From Butyrivibrio sp. VCB2006 (GTDB lineage Bacteria > Bacillota > Clostridia > Lachnospirales > Lachnospiraceae): DNA of 64,000 bases. The position numbers and the translations under genes were made by a program. The notes beneath the pieces are model-generated. The model had not been told where the DNA came from. It made no database searches and saw nothing but the letters and a program-made list of their open reading frames with translations. Position 1 is the first letter of the stretch; every line of letters begins with the position of its first letter. The DNA lies in contig NZ_ATVX01000001.1 in assembly GCF_000420945.1 (NCBI RefSeq), forward strand, positions 293,807 through 357,806, written 5' to 3'. Shown here piece by piece: positions 36,486-46,650 of the stretch.

Positions 36486-38000
36486 ATGGGTAAGGGCAAA
36501 TCTCTGATAAGAGAAGAAAATGGGGTAACCTATAAAAGAGCTAAAACCTGGCATATTGCGCTTGCAATGATGACAGGTGCAGGGCAGATGGCATTTTATC
36601 TGCTGATGAATGGTGCAACATATATTGGAAATTCCAACTTTGGAATTCTTGTTGCAGTTACAGGACTTATTATCACAGGATCAAGGCTTTTGGATGGAAT
36701 TACAGACCCGGTAATAGCTTTTTTCCTGGAAAGATTTAATTCCAGATTTGGAAAAGTAAGATTTTCAATCATGTTTGGATGGCTTCTTATGGCCATTGCT
36801 ACAACACTGATGTGTAATATAGGGGCAAAGCTGTCACTTACGGGTGCAGCGGGAATAGCATTTTTTGTCCTCTGCTATGTGATCTATATCATTGGTTATA
36901 CATTCGTAAGTATAGCCGGCCAGATCAACATGAACATTCTGACCAACGATCCTAAGCAGCGTCCTACAATCGGTGTCTGGAGTACAACATATTCATATCT
37001 GGTTCCGATGATCATGAGCGTTGTGGCATCGGCTGTGATTCTCCCAAGATTTAATAACATTCAGGGAACAGAATACTTCGCAACTTACAATGTAGTGGTA
37101 ATACTTGTTTCACTCTTTTTCTACATTCTGGCATGCATAGGAATTGCTCCATATGACATTCCCGAGAATTTCGAAGGAATCAAAAAGGATGGCGAAACCG
37201 ATGAAAAGCCAAGCTTTAAGGATATGCTGGCTCTGATCAAAGAAAACAAAGAGCTTCAGAGATTCATCATGGCTGCAACATCCGATAAGCTGGCTCAGAC
37301 AATAGGCTCTGCAGCGGTAGTATCCACGATGCTTAACGGAATCATGCTTGGATCAATGGCTATTTCATCAATTCTTTCTGCTGTGGCAATGCTTCCATCC
37401 ATTATTTTCGCGATCATAGGTGCGAAGATTGCCGGCAAACAGGGTAGCCGAAAGGTCATGATCGACTGGACCAAGAATTGTATCGGACTGAATATCGCAT
37501 TTGCGGTATATCTTTTATTCACACCTACAACTCTTGTGGGAACAGTATTCGGTGGCAACTTATCAACCGGAGCAGTTCTCATGGCAATCACTTATGTACT
37601 CTTTACATTTGGAAATAACGCAATGAAGATGGTTGTTTCTGTATCAACAAGCGCGTTCAGAATGGATGTTGTTGACTATGAGATGGATCGCTCAGGAAAA
37701 TACATGCCTGCGACAGTATCCGCTACTTACAGCTTTATTGACAAAATAGTTTCATCCTTTGGTGCAACTATCGCAACACTCATGATCGGACTTATAGGAT
37801 ATACAACTACTGCGCCTCAGCAGGGTGATCCGCTTACCTTCGGCGTCAGAGTTATGACTGTAATACTTCTTATCGGATTCCCTATAGTGGGATGGATATG
37901 CACACTTCTGGCAATGAAGAATTCTGAGCTCACATACGAGAAGATGGAAGAGATCCAGAAGAGTATCGGCGAGAAGAAAAAGGCTGCAATGGGTCAGTAA
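36486..38000 (+). CDS. GPH-family sugar:cation symporter
   Basis: Twelve-helix MFS transporter of the glycoside-pentoside-hexuronide group (MelB/XynP-like). The hallmark SRLLDGITDPVIAFFLERFNSRFGKVR at about residues 62-88 includes the conserved D-G-x-x-D-P and R-x-G-x-x-R pattern. The C-terminus is a charged helix. AAAGGGG precedes the ATG. First gene of a symporter-GH2-GH78-GH1-isomerase operon, so it probably imports a glycoside that the enzymes then split inside the cell. Confidence 0.9.
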   Translation: MGKGKSLIREENGVTYKRAKTWHIALAMMTGAGQMAFYLLMNGATYIGNSNFGILVAVTGLIITGSRLLDGITDPVIAFFLERFNSRFGKVRFSIMFGWLLMAIATTLMCNIGAKLSLTGAAGIAFFVLCYVIYIIGYTFVSIAGQINMNILTNDPKQRPTIGVWSTTYSYLVPMIMSVVASAVILPRFNNIQGTEYFATYNVVVILVSLFFYILACIGIAPYDIPENFEGIKKDGETDEKPSFKDMLALIKENKELQRFIMAATSDKLAQTIGSAAVVSTMLNGIMLGSMAISSILSAVAMLPSIIFAIIGAKIAGKQGSRKVMIDWTKNCIGLNIAFAVYLLFTPTTLVGTVFGGNLSTGAVLMAITYVLFTFGNNAMKMVVSVSTSAFRMDVVDYEMDRSGKYMPATVSATYSFIDKIVSSFGATIATLMIGLIGYTTTAPQQGDPLTFGVRVMTVILLIGFPIVGWICTLLAMKNSELTYEKMEEIQKSIGEKKKAAMGQ

Positions 38001-38019
38001 AAAACTGGAGAGGTGAAAC

Positions 38020-40233
38020 ATGCGAACAACAATTCTTTGGAATGATAACTGGATATTTGAAAAAGAGGGAAAGAGCAAAAGCATAACTCTTCCTCATACC
38101 TGGAATGCTGTTGATGGACAGACGGGGCCTGAGCAGTACTACAGAGGAACCTGCCTTTATAAAAAGACATTTGAAAGACCGGTAATGGAAGAGGGACAGC
38201 GGGTGTTTGTGGAGTTTCGAGGCGCTAACTCCTCTGCAAAAGTTGTTTTAAACGGCCGTGAGGTAGCGAGCCATGATGGCGGATATTCCTGCTTTAGGAC
38301 GGACATTACAGAGGCACTTTCAGATTTAAATGAGATGGTAGTTTCTGTTTCCAACGAGCCCAATACAAGGGTGTATCCACAGAAAGCGGATTTCACTTTC
38401 TATGGTGGCATTTACAGGGATGTTTATCTTGTGGTTGTGGATGAAAAGCACTTTGACATGGACTATTATGGTGGAAAAGGACTGTACGTCACACCAAGAC
38501 TAAACGGAAATGATGCTGAAATTGAAATAAAGGCATACACAAGCGGCGGAGAGCGCGTAAGAATATCAATTGACGGTGTAACAGAGCAGGAGTTTGAGGT
38601 GGTTCCGGCAGAGGATGCATCCTGTGGATATGTTGCCTGCGGTAAGATCACGATAAAAGAGCCACATTTATGGAACGGTCTCAAGGATCCGTTCTTGTAC
38701 AACATAACAGCAACTCTTTTGGATGGAACAAAAGAGTGTGACAGAATCTATGACAGGTTTGGAGTAAGGCAGTTTCATGTTGATCCTCATAAAGGATTTT
38801 TCCTCAATGGAGAAAGCTATCCGCTTCGAGGCGTTTCACGACATCAGGACAGGGCAGGAGTTGGCAATGCACTGACAAAAGAAATGCACAAGGAGGACAT
38901 TGATCTCATCCTCTCCATGGGTGCCAATTCCATAAGGCTTGCACATTATCAGCATGATCAATACTTCTATGATCTTTGTGATGAAAAGGGAATAGTAGTA
39001 TGGGCTGAGATTCCATATATCACTGTACATATGGACAGTGGAAGAGAGAACACCATATCCCAGATGAAAGAGCTGATAAGCCAGAATTACAATCATGCAT
39101 CGATAATGTGCTGGGCACTTTCAAATGAAATCTCTTTGCAGGGTGTTACTGAAGATCTTTTGGAGAACCACAGGATATTAAATGATATTGTCCACGAGAT
39201 GGATCCTATCAGATATTCTGCCATGGCAAATCTGTTCCTTCTTGAGACAGACTCGCCTCTTGTAACACTGCCTGATATTCGCGGCTACAACCTCTACTAT
39301 GGCTGGTATGTAGGCGAGATGGAGGACAATGACAAGTGGTTTGATGATTTCCATAATCAGCATCCCGATGTGGCAATAGGACTTACGGAGTATGGCGCAG
39401 ATTCAGTAATTACGCTTCAGTCTCCAATACCTGAAAAAGGCGATTATACAGAGAGTTATCAGGCTGTTTATCACGAGCATATGCTTGAAATGTTCAGCAC
39501 CCGTCCATATATCTGGGGAACATATCTTTGGAATATGTTTGAATTTGCTGCAGCAGGACGAGATGAGGCAGGAGATCCGGGCAAAAACCACAAGGGTGTC
39601 ATCACCTTTGACAGAAAGCAGAAGAAAGACGCCTATTACATTTATAAAGCATGGTGGTCAGATGAGCCTTTCATCCATCTTTGCGGAAAAAGATATCACG
39701 ACCGCATCGAGGATAATACAGAGATAAAGGTATATTCAAACCAAAAGTCCGTCACACTCTTTGTTGACGGTGTAGAAGTTGGAAATGCAAGCGGAGAACA
39801 CGTATTTAAGTTTAATGTTCCCATAACCGGAGTACATACAATAAAGGCTGTTTCAGGCGAGTTATCTGATGAAATGGAGATAGCAAAGGTTTCTGAGCCC
39901 AATCCTGCATACTTTGCTCCCGACAAAAAGGTCAGAAACTGGTTTGATAAGGCAGATGAACCTGAGGAAAAAGAGGGATACCTTTCCCTTTCAAGTACAA
40001 TGGCAGAGATTCAGGCCATACCTGAAGGAAAAGCAATTCTCGACAGGATGATGGCAGCAATGACATCAAGAACAGCAGGCGGAATGGGAGAAGGCGTAGA
40101 GATTTCAGAAGCAATGCAGCAGATGATTGCCCGCCAGCCCCTTAAGAAGCTCCTGCAACAGGGCGGAATGGATATAGAATCTGACGAGATTAAGGCACTT
40201 TCAAATGCTCTTATGAATATTAAAAAGCGGTAA
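38020..40233 (+). CDS. Glycoside hydrolase family 2 (beta-galactosidase/glucuronidase-like) with extra C-terminal helical region
   Basis: Intracellular exo-glycosidase; no signal peptide. A GH2 sugar-binding jelly roll (residues 1-145, with YYRGTCLYKKTF and FYGGIYRDV), an Ig-like domain (to about 255), and a TIM barrel (RGVSRHQDRAGVGNA, acid/base E370 in LSNEIS, nucleophile E457 in LTEYGAD) are present. An all-beta domain then follows to about 645. A helical tail of about 85 residues (651-737) is rich in Met and Gln and is not part of the usual GH2 fold. Starts 19 nt after the symporter. Confidence 0.9.
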   Translation: MRTTILWNDNWIFEKEGKSKSITLPHTWNAVDGQTGPEQYYRGTCLYKKTFERPVMEEGQRVFVEFRGANSSAKVVLNGREVASHDGGYSCFRTDITEALSDLNEMVVSVSNEPNTRVYPQKADFTFYGGIYRDVYLVVVDEKHFDMDYYGGKGLYVTPRLNGNDAEIEIKAYTSGGERVRISIDGVTEQEFEVVPAEDASCGYVACGKITIKEPHLWNGLKDPFLYNITATLLDGTKECDRIYDRFGVRQFHVDPHKGFFLNGESYPLRGVSRHQDRAGVGNALTKEMHKEDIDLILSMGANSIRLAHYQHDQYFYDLCDEKGIVVWAEIPYITVHMDSGRENTISQMKELISQNYNHASIMCWALSNEISLQGVTEDLLENHRILNDIVHEMDPIRYSAMANLFLLETDSPLVTLPDIRGYNLYYGWYVGEMEDNDKWFDDFHNQHPDVAIGLTEYGADSVITLQSPIPEKGDYTESYQAVYHEHMLEMFSTRPYIWGTYLWNMFEFAAAGRDEAGDPGKNHKGVITFDRKQKKDAYYIYKAWWSDEPFIHLCGKRYHDRIEDNTEIKVYSNQKSVTLFVDGVEVGNASGEHVFKFNVPITGVHTIKAVSGELSDEMEIAKVSEPNPAYFAPDKKVRNWFDKADEPEEKEGYLSLSSTMAEIQAIPEGKAILDRMMAAMTSRTAGGMGEGVEISEAMQQMIARQPLKKLLQQGGMDIESDEIKALSNALMNIKKR

Positions 40234-40252
40234 AGAATACAAGAGGTGTTAG

Positions 40253-42514
40253 ATGGAAGCGGCTAAGATTTATGAGAAAGCAAAGTGGATATCACCTGAA
40301 AACATGACAGAACCTGATAAGAGAAAAGGTGCAGGATATTTAAGGGCCACATTCTCTTATAAAAAGGGAGAGATCAGGATATTTGCCACAGCTCACGGCT
40401 TGTATGAAATACTTATAAATGGCCGGAGTATCACGGATGCACGACTGACTCCGGGATGTGATGAGTATGATAAAAGGCTTCAGTATCAGGAGTATGAGAT
40501 CACGGATACGCTGATATGCGGGGAAAACGAGATATTCGTTACACTGGGTGATGGCTGGTACAGAGGATGCAACGGGATTGACGGTGTGAGAAATCTGTAC
40601 GGAGAGGATATTTCATTTCTGTGCGCGATAATAGGCGATGGAGACATAGATAATCCTTTACTTGTTACGGATTGCAGCTGGGATGCCTGTGAAAACGGAC
40701 CTATAAAGCTTACGGACCTTGAGCTGGGAGAGACCTGCGATGCCGGTTCGGGCTTTGGTGAGTGGCATAAGGCAAGAGAGATGTCTTTTGACAAAGGGAA
40801 TCTTATAGCCCAGACATCGCCGTTTGTTACGGAACATGAAGTGTTTGAAGGCAGACTTATCACAACTCCGAATGGAGAAAGCGTATTTGATTTCGGGCAG
40901 AACCTGGCCGGATATACTTCTTTTGTCGTGGAAAATGCCAAAGGCGGTGAGAAGATCTGTCTCATCCACGGTGAAACCCTGGATGAGGACGGGAACTTCA
41001 CAATAGAAAACTTCCAGCCCGGAGACAGAAACAAATCCGGTGGAATAAAGCAGGAAATAAACTATATCTGCAAGCCGGGCAGGAATGAGTTTAAACCTCA
41101 TTTTTCGATGTTTGGATTTAGATATGCAAAGATAACGGGTGATATTTTGCCGTCTGACATCCAAATAAAGAGCATTGCTGTTTATTCGGACATGAAGGAA
41201 ACAGCGAGGTTTGAATGTGGCGTGGATGAAGTAAACAAGCTATTTAAAAACAGTGTATGGTCTATGAAGTCAAACTTCTGTGACATTCCTACTGATTGTC
41301 CCACAAGGGAAAGAGCAGGCTGGACAGGCGATGCAGCAGTCTTTGTGAGGACCGGTGCGTACCTGATGGACTGCAGGGGAGTTTACGAGAAATGGCTTGC
41401 GAACGTGAGGATAGGGCAGCATTCAGATGGCAAGATGGCGTATATCTGTCCCAAGAACTCAAATCCGGGCAAGATAGCAGAGATGTTTTCGGCGTCTGTT
41501 GGCTGGGGCGATGCGGCGGTTATTGTGCCCTGGAATCTGTACAGAATATATGGCGATGAGCAGATACTTAGAGACAACTATGAAATGATGAAGAAGTGGG
41601 TGGATTTCCTCGGAAGAAGGGCCGGAAAAAGCAAGCTCAAGAACCGCTTTGGAAAGAACCCTTACAGAAAATACATCATCGACACCGGAATGGACTACGG
41701 TGAGTGGTGCGAGCCCGGAACAGATGTTATGAAGACCATGATGGCTGCATTCAAGGATGGCCAGCCTGAAGTGGCAACAGCTTACTATGCATATTCATCT
41801 GGGATTCTCGCCAAAATATCAGAGATTCTCGGAAATGGTGCCGATGCGGATAAGTATAAAGAGATCTCGGAAAAGGCGACTGAGGCATACAGATATCTGG
41901 TTCTGAAAGACGGGCATATAAGATCTGACAGGCAGTGCGAGTACGTAAGGCCTCTTGCGTTTTGTCTTTTACCTGAAAAAGAGGCAGTGGAAGCTGCTAA
42001 GGACTTAAATGAGCTGGTAGTGAAAAATGACTATCATCTTAATACAGGCTTCCTTTCAACGCCTTTCCTGTGCAGCGTGCTTGCAGATTACGGTTATGTG
42101 GATACTGCATACAGACTGCTGTTGCAAAAAAGCTATCCTTCGTGGCTCTATGCGGTGGAGAAAGGTGCTACCACTATCTGGGAGACGTGGGATGGTATCA
42201 GGGAAGACGGCACTGTACATGATTCGCTGAATCACTATTCCTACGGAGCTGTTTCCGGATGGCTTTTGTCCGGTGTCTTGGGAATCAGATACGATTTTGA
42301 CAAAGTCCTGATAAAGCCTCTGCCGGATGAGAGACTTAAGTTTGCAAAGGGTTACTATGATTCACCGAAAGGTCGCATAGTTTCTGAATGGAGATATATT
42401 GAGGAGACGGATTCTTTTGCCTACCGATTTGAAATTCCTGAAGGAATGGAAGCAGAGCTGGAGCTCTCCGGCGAGGAAAAGAGAATTCTGACAAGCGGAA
42501 GTTATGAGATTTAA
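40253..42514 (+). CDS. Alpha-L-rhamnosidase, GH78
   Basis: Releases terminal alpha-L-rhamnose from plant glycosides or pectin side chains. N-terminal beta domains (residues 1-320) include AHGLYEILINGRSITDARLTPG and FDFGQNLAGY. The (alpha/alpha)6 barrel has the GH78 catalytic signature DCPTRERAGWTGD with E353, and the second Glu in GATTIWETWDG (E644). A C-terminal beta domain follows. No signal peptide, so it acts in the cytoplasm after uptake. Starts 19 nt after GH2. Confidence 0.92.
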   Translation: MEAAKIYEKAKWISPENMTEPDKRKGAGYLRATFSYKKGEIRIFATAHGLYEILINGRSITDARLTPGCDEYDKRLQYQEYEITDTLICGENEIFVTLGDGWYRGCNGIDGVRNLYGEDISFLCAIIGDGDIDNPLLVTDCSWDACENGPIKLTDLELGETCDAGSGFGEWHKAREMSFDKGNLIAQTSPFVTEHEVFEGRLITTPNGESVFDFGQNLAGYTSFVVENAKGGEKICLIHGETLDEDGNFTIENFQPGDRNKSGGIKQEINYICKPGRNEFKPHFSMFGFRYAKITGDILPSDIQIKSIAVYSDMKETARFECGVDEVNKLFKNSVWSMKSNFCDIPTDCPTRERAGWTGDAAVFVRTGAYLMDCRGVYEKWLANVRIGQHSDGKMAYICPKNSNPGKIAEMFSASVGWGDAAVIVPWNLYRIYGDEQILRDNYEMMKKWVDFLGRRAGKSKLKNRFGKNPYRKYIIDTGMDYGEWCEPGTDVMKTMMAAFKDGQPEVATAYYAYSSGILAKISEILGNGADADKYKEISEKATEAYRYLVLKDGHIRSDRQCEYVRPLAFCLLPEKEAVEAAKDLNELVVKNDYHLNTGFLSTPFLCSVLADYGYVDTAYRLLLQKSYPSWLYAVEKGATTIWETWDGIREDGTVHDSLNHYSYGAVSGWLLSGVLGIRYDFDKVLIKPLPDERLKFAKGYYDSPKGRIVSEWRYIEETDSFAYRFEIPEGMEAELELSGEEKRILTSGSYEI

Positions 42515-42532
42515 ATTATGGAGGATAGGAAA

Positions 42533-43837
42533 ATGAACAAGTTCGAGAACGGATTTATGCTGGGCGCTTCTACTGCAGCCCATCAGGTTGAAGGAAACAA
42601 TACAAATTCAGATTACTGGTTGATGGAGAATATGGAGTATTCACAGTTTGTTGAGCCTTCACTGGATGCTGTGGACCACTATAACAGATACGAAGAAGAC
42701 ATTAAGATGCTTGCGGATGCAGGCCTTAACACTTACAGATTCTCTGTTGAATGGGCACGTATTGAGCCTGAGCAGGGCAAGTTTGATGAAAAGGAGATCG
42801 AGCATTACAGGAAGATGATCAAATGCTGCAGGGACAATGGTGTTGAACCGGTTATTACCCTCATGCATTTCACATCACCTGTGTGGCTTATAAAACTGGG
42901 AGGCTGGGACAATGAGCAGGTTGTAGAGCTTTTTGCCAACTATGCAAGGTTCGTCACAGAGCAGCTTGGAAGCGAGATAAAGTATATCTGCACCATAAAT
43001 GAGGCCAACATGAGACTTCAGATAGGCGCTCTCATGGAGAGATTTAAGAAGCAGATGATGGCGAAAATGGCAAATGCAGCCAAAAGCAGTGGTGACTCCA
43101 TGGAGGGACAGGTTCAGGTTGGACTTAATCTCTCTGACCCGATGGAAAAAATGAAGCTGGCAGCAATGGAGAATGCCAAAGTATTCGGAGATCCTCAGCC
43201 GCATACATTTGTTTCTGCAACAGATGCAAATGGCGATATGATAGTTATAAAGGCGCATCAGGCAGCCAAGGAAGCAATCAAGGCTGTTAATCCGGATATT
43301 CAGGTTGGTATTACGCTTTCCCTGCACGACTGCCAGTACATAGAAGGTGGCAAGGAGCGCGCAGACAGCGACTGGAATGAGGAGTTTAGCCATTACATTC
43401 CTTACATCAAGGATGATGATTTCTTTGGACTTCAGAATTATACAAGAACTACTTACGGCCCAGATGGAATTGTGCCTGTTCCCGAGGAAACACCAATGAC
43501 ACAGATGGATTATGAAGTATATCCTGAGGCTCTTGAGCATGTAATTAGACGCGTGCATGAGGAGATGCCAAATGTTCCGATCATGGTTACCGAAAATGGA
43601 ATAGCAACAGCAGATGATAAGCAGAGAGTTGAGTTTATCGACAAGGCAATTGAGGGTGTTCAGAGCTGTATAAATGATGGAATTCCTGTCATCGGATACT
43701 GCCACTGGTCACTTATCGATAATTTTGAGTGGCAGAAAGGTTATGCGCTGACATTTGGTCTTTGCGCAGTTGACAGGAAAACACAGATCAGGGCACCAAA
43801 GCCCAGTTTGAAGCATCTTGGAGGCTATTTGAAATAA
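42533..43837 (+). CDS. Beta-glucosidase/glycosidase, GH1
   Basis: Retaining exo-beta-glycosidase. The family N-terminus FMLGASTAAHQVEG is clear. Acid/base E157 lies in ICTINEAN (the usual NEP reads NEA here) and nucleophile E354 in MVTENG. The C-terminal WSLIDNFEWQKGYALTFGL is typical of GH1. GGAGG lies 8 nt before the ATG at 42533, so the longer frame from 42518 is rejected. 434 aa. It is not obviously a 6-phospho-glycosidase, which fits uptake by a symporter rather than a PTS. Confidence 0.92.
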   Translation: MNKFENGFMLGASTAAHQVEGNNTNSDYWLMENMEYSQFVEPSLDAVDHYNRYEEDIKMLADAGLNTYRFSVEWARIEPEQGKFDEKEIEHYRKMIKCCRDNGVEPVITLMHFTSPVWLIKLGGWDNEQVVELFANYARFVTEQLGSEIKYICTINEANMRLQIGALMERFKKQMMAKMANAAKSSGDSMEGQVQVGLNLSDPMEKMKLAAMENAKVFGDPQPHTFVSATDANGDMIVIKAHQAAKEAIKAVNPDIQVGITLSLHDCQYIEGGKERADSDWNEEFSHYIPYIKDDDFFGLQNYTRTTYGPDGIVPVPEETPMTQMDYEVYPEALEHVIRRVHEEMPNVPIMVTENGIATADDKQRVEFIDKAIEGVQSCINDGIPVIGYCHWSLIDNFEWQKGYALTFGLCAVDRKTQIRAPKPSLKHLGGYLK

Positions 43838-44715
43838 TGAAAGACACAGTACTGACGGGTGTGCAACAGATAATGATTGGTAGCAGATGCAATAGTTATG
43901 AGAGTGCACTCAGCACACTTCAGAGCATCAAGAGTGCCGGCTATGACGGCATTGAACTAAATGACTTCATGATCAAGCCAACGCCTTTTATTGTGAGGCT
44001 GCTTACAAAATTTGCCGGTATGCCCACTGGTAATGGCGGAAAACTCGATTGGAAGAAGCTGATCTCAGAGAGCGGCCTGAAAGTAATAAGCCTGCACAGC
44101 TATCTAAACAGCATTGAAGCAAACCCTGAGGCTGTTGCTAAAGAAGCCATGAACTTTGGAACAGATACCGTTGTTATAACCGGTATGTACAGGTTTGATT
44201 ACGGGAATGCTTCTGAGGTAAAAAAACTTGCTGAGAGGCTTAATAAGGCGGGAGAAGCTCTTTTACCCTATGGAGTAAAACTTCTTTATCATAATCACAA
44301 TGTCGAGTTACAGAAGGTCTCAGAAGAAAAAACTGCATTGGACTTTATCGCCCTGAACACCGACCCCGGATATGTTAACTTCGAACTTGATACCTACTGG
44401 CTTGCAGACGGAGGAGCAGATGTTACTGCCCTGGTAAAAAAACTGTCAGACAGAATGGTAATGTGGCATATAAATGACAGAGGCTGCAGAAAACAAGGAC
44501 CGTTCATTACGCCTATTCTCAAGGAAGATGCGGCCGAACTAGGAACAGGGAATATGGCCCTTGGCAGTATTTTGGAGACTGTACAGGAGGCTGCCAAAGT
44601 AAAGGCAATTGTATTGGAAACTCATAAAAACTGGATTGACAATGATCCGATAAAAAGTCTGACTCTTAGCGCGCAGTGGTTTAAGAAAAACAAATTGAGT
44701 CCTACCTTACAGTAG
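43837..44715 (+). CDS. Sugar phosphate isomerase/epimerase (xylose isomerase-like TIM barrel)
   Basis: AP-endonuclease-2-like TIM barrel enzyme that probably isomerises or epimerises a sugar released by the operon's glycosidases. Features include SAGYDGIELND, VISLHSYL, YHNHNVEL and FELDTYWLADGG, which hold the usual His/Glu/Asp metal ligands. Its ATG overlaps the GH1 stop (TAATG), so translation is coupled. It is the last gene of the operon; the exact sugar is unknown. Confidence 0.82.
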   Translation: MKDTVLTGVQQIMIGSRCNSYESALSTLQSIKSAGYDGIELNDFMIKPTPFIVRLLTKFAGMPTGNGGKLDWKKLISESGLKVISLHSYLNSIEANPEAVAKEAMNFGTDTVVITGMYRFDYGNASEVKKLAERLNKAGEALLPYGVKLLYHNHNVELQKVSEEKTALDFIALNTDPGYVNFELDTYWLADGGADVTALVKKLSDRMVMWHINDRGCRKQGPFITPILKEDAAELGTGNMALGSILETVQEAAKVKAIVLETHKNWIDNDPIKSLTLSAQWFKKNKLSPTLQ

Positions 44716-44765
44716 GGCATGATGAAGAATTGATGCATGTACTTGCACCTGATTACGAATGGTGA

Positions 44766-44794
44766 GTCAAGGGGGACGTTCCCGTCCCCGTGAC
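44766..44794. repeat. GC-rich hairpin, possible dispersed palindromic repeat
   Basis: GTCA-A-GGGGGAC-gttccc-GTCCCC-G-TGAC: outer 4-bp and inner 6-bp stems with symmetrical bulges. It has no T run, so it is not an ordinary terminator, though it lies between convergent genes. Motifs of this sort (GGGGACG...CGTCCCC with GTCA/TGAC) recur in clostridial genomes as dispersed repeats. Confidence 0.5.
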
Positions 44795-44813
44795 TTCCCT
44801 GACCGGTATTACA

Positions 44814-46262
44814 TTATTTCAGCCTCTGCGCCTGATCATATATCCCCTTCAGCAGAATATCAAACTCATCAAATTTCTCCACCGCTGTCTTTGCTCCCTC
44901 TTCGCCCATATTGGACAAAGCTGCCACCTGCTCACTTGTGGCGGCGAGGCTCGCAATATTATTATTGATTTCCGTTGCACTTCTTCCTATAGCTTCTATG
45001 GAAGTACCGATATCATTAAATCTTCCTATAAGGTTTCCAACGTTCTCCCCGATCTCTTCAAAAGTATCTGCGGTCTCTCTGATAAGAATGTCCTGAGCCT
45101 TGACAGACTCAGCTGCCGCATTGGTAGAGTCTACCGCATTCTGAACATCAGCGGAAAGCTCCTGCATGATGCTGGTGATCTGATTTGAAGCATTGCTGGT
45201 CTGCTCCGACAGCTGCCTTATCTCATCGGCAACCACAACGAAACCTTTCCCGGCTTCTCCCGCACGCGCTGCCTCAATTGAAGCATTGAGCGCAAGAAGA
45301 TTGGTCTGCTTTGATATCGATATGATGGAACCGACAATCTTCTCAACCTTTTCGACCTTCTCAGTGACAGCTTTTGTGGATGCCACCGTCTTATCACTCA
45401 TCTCAACAACATTTGCGGTCTTGTCCTTGAGCTGGTCGATGACCTTAGTCCCATCAATAACGGCTTTCTGCGTGCTCTCGGACATCTCAACCATCTGATT
45501 TCTCTTGGCATCAGCCACTTCCGTCTGATCATGGTTATCTGCTATCTGATGTGACTGCTCTGTCACGGCAGCTGCGGTATTTCCTGTGCTGCCCGCAATT
45601 TCCCTCATGCCATCGTGGTTTCTTCCTATGATGCTCTTTAACTCATCGACTTCCCCATGGGCCTCATCAAACAGCCCCGTAATTTCCTTGGCAATCTCCA
45701 CCATCTGGATACGGGTCTTTTCCTGGGTCTCCTGCCCTTTCTTGATGGCCTCGTCGTCCTCTCTTACCAGGGTCCGCCTCATCTTAAGCGACTCTATTCC
45801 GGCAATTCCCGCAAGAATGATTATGAAACCGTCCACAAAATGGTCCCTGGGTATCGAACCTGTAGCAATAAGATTTCTGACCAGGACAATAAGTCCGCCT
45901 ATGGTCATAGTCATCTGTCCCACCACATAGAGCCTTAAGTCCAGATAAAGAATACACGACAGCATTACCGGTATCGCGAATGCATAAAAAATCATATCAT
46001 TTTGTATTATCATGATAATGATATAGTAAAGAGTCGGACCTCCCAGAATGACCACTGCGCCAAACCTGGTCTCTCTGAATTTGATAAATCCAACCGTCAT
46101 CTGCAGCACACCTGCCAGGACAGCGACAATCTCGATGACAAGCCCCAGGCTCATTCCGTGTGTTGCAGCATCCAGCACTACCATTAAAAGCGCAGTAAAG
46201 GCAATAATAAGGTTGATCTGAAATACTTTTTTGTTTGATCTTGCATACTGGTCAGGGGTCAT
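44814..46262 (-). CDS. Methyl-accepting chemotaxis protein with six-helix-like membrane sensor
   Basis: Chemoreceptor of 482 residues. The N-terminal 170 residues hold about six hydrophobic segments without a large extracytoplasmic loop, so it likely senses a membrane or internal signal. The signalling domain contains the hairpin tip [40 protein letters not shown]. The start at 46262 (MTPDQYAR) follows AAAGGAG at 7 nt; the longer frames are rejected. No HAMP is evident. No other chemotaxis gene is in the window. Confidence 0.9.
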   Translation of the reverse strand: MTPDQYARSNKKVFQINLIIAFTALLMVVLDAATHGMSLGLVIEIVAVLAGVLQMTVGFIKFRETRFGAVVILGGPTLYYIIIMIIQNDMIFYAFAIPVMLSCILYLDLRLYVVGQMTMTIGGLIVLVRNLIATGSIPRDHFVDGFIIILAGIAGIESLKMRRTLVREDDEAIKKGQETQEKTRIQMVEIAKEITGLFDEAHGEVDELKSIIGRNHDGMREIAGSTGNTAAAVTEQSHQIADNHDQTEVADAKRNQMVEMSESTQKAVIDGTKVIDQLKDKTANVVEMSDKTVASTKAVTEKVEKVEKIVGSIISISKQTNLLALNASIEAARAGEAGKGFVVVADEIRQLSEQTSNASNQITSIMQELSADVQNAVDSTNAAAESVKAQDILIRETADTFEEIGENVGNLIGRFNDIGTSIEAIGRSATEINNNIASLAATSEQVAALSNMGEEGAKTAVEKFDEFDILLKGIYDQAQRLK

Positions 46263-46650
46263 ATAATTATCTCCTTTAGCCATGAAAACAGAATTTAACT
46301 GTACAATAACTGACAAAATAATTATACAATATTTTATTGTGAACAATTATTAAATAACGCTAAAACCAATCTTGCATCCGGTTATGAAGTCAGTCATGGG
46401 AAAACTATCGCCTGACCGTATGCAAACTTGATGTCAGATAGTCGGAATGTGTATTAACTCCAACTCTGTTCTGTGGTGCGTATGAGGCATGGGCTAACAG
46501 TGGGTAGTATTTGACAGAATCCGTATCGGCCGATTCACCGGAAGCTGAGTAATCTGAATAAACACACAGCTCACCATTAGTCGACGCCCCCGAATAGGCA
46601 TCGGCGGAATCTGATCCCGAATAAGTTGCAGCAACAATTTATATTTCATT

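Noticed and set aside
40486..41164. Two long minus-strand frames opposite GH78
   Set aside because: Composition shadows of the rhamnosidase; Ser/Pro-rich nonsense translation and no start context.
42875..43705. 276-codon minus-strand frame opposite the GH1 gene
   Set aside because: It is antisense to a gene with full GH1 motifs, its translation is rich in Cys and His with no family pattern, and it has no ribosome site.
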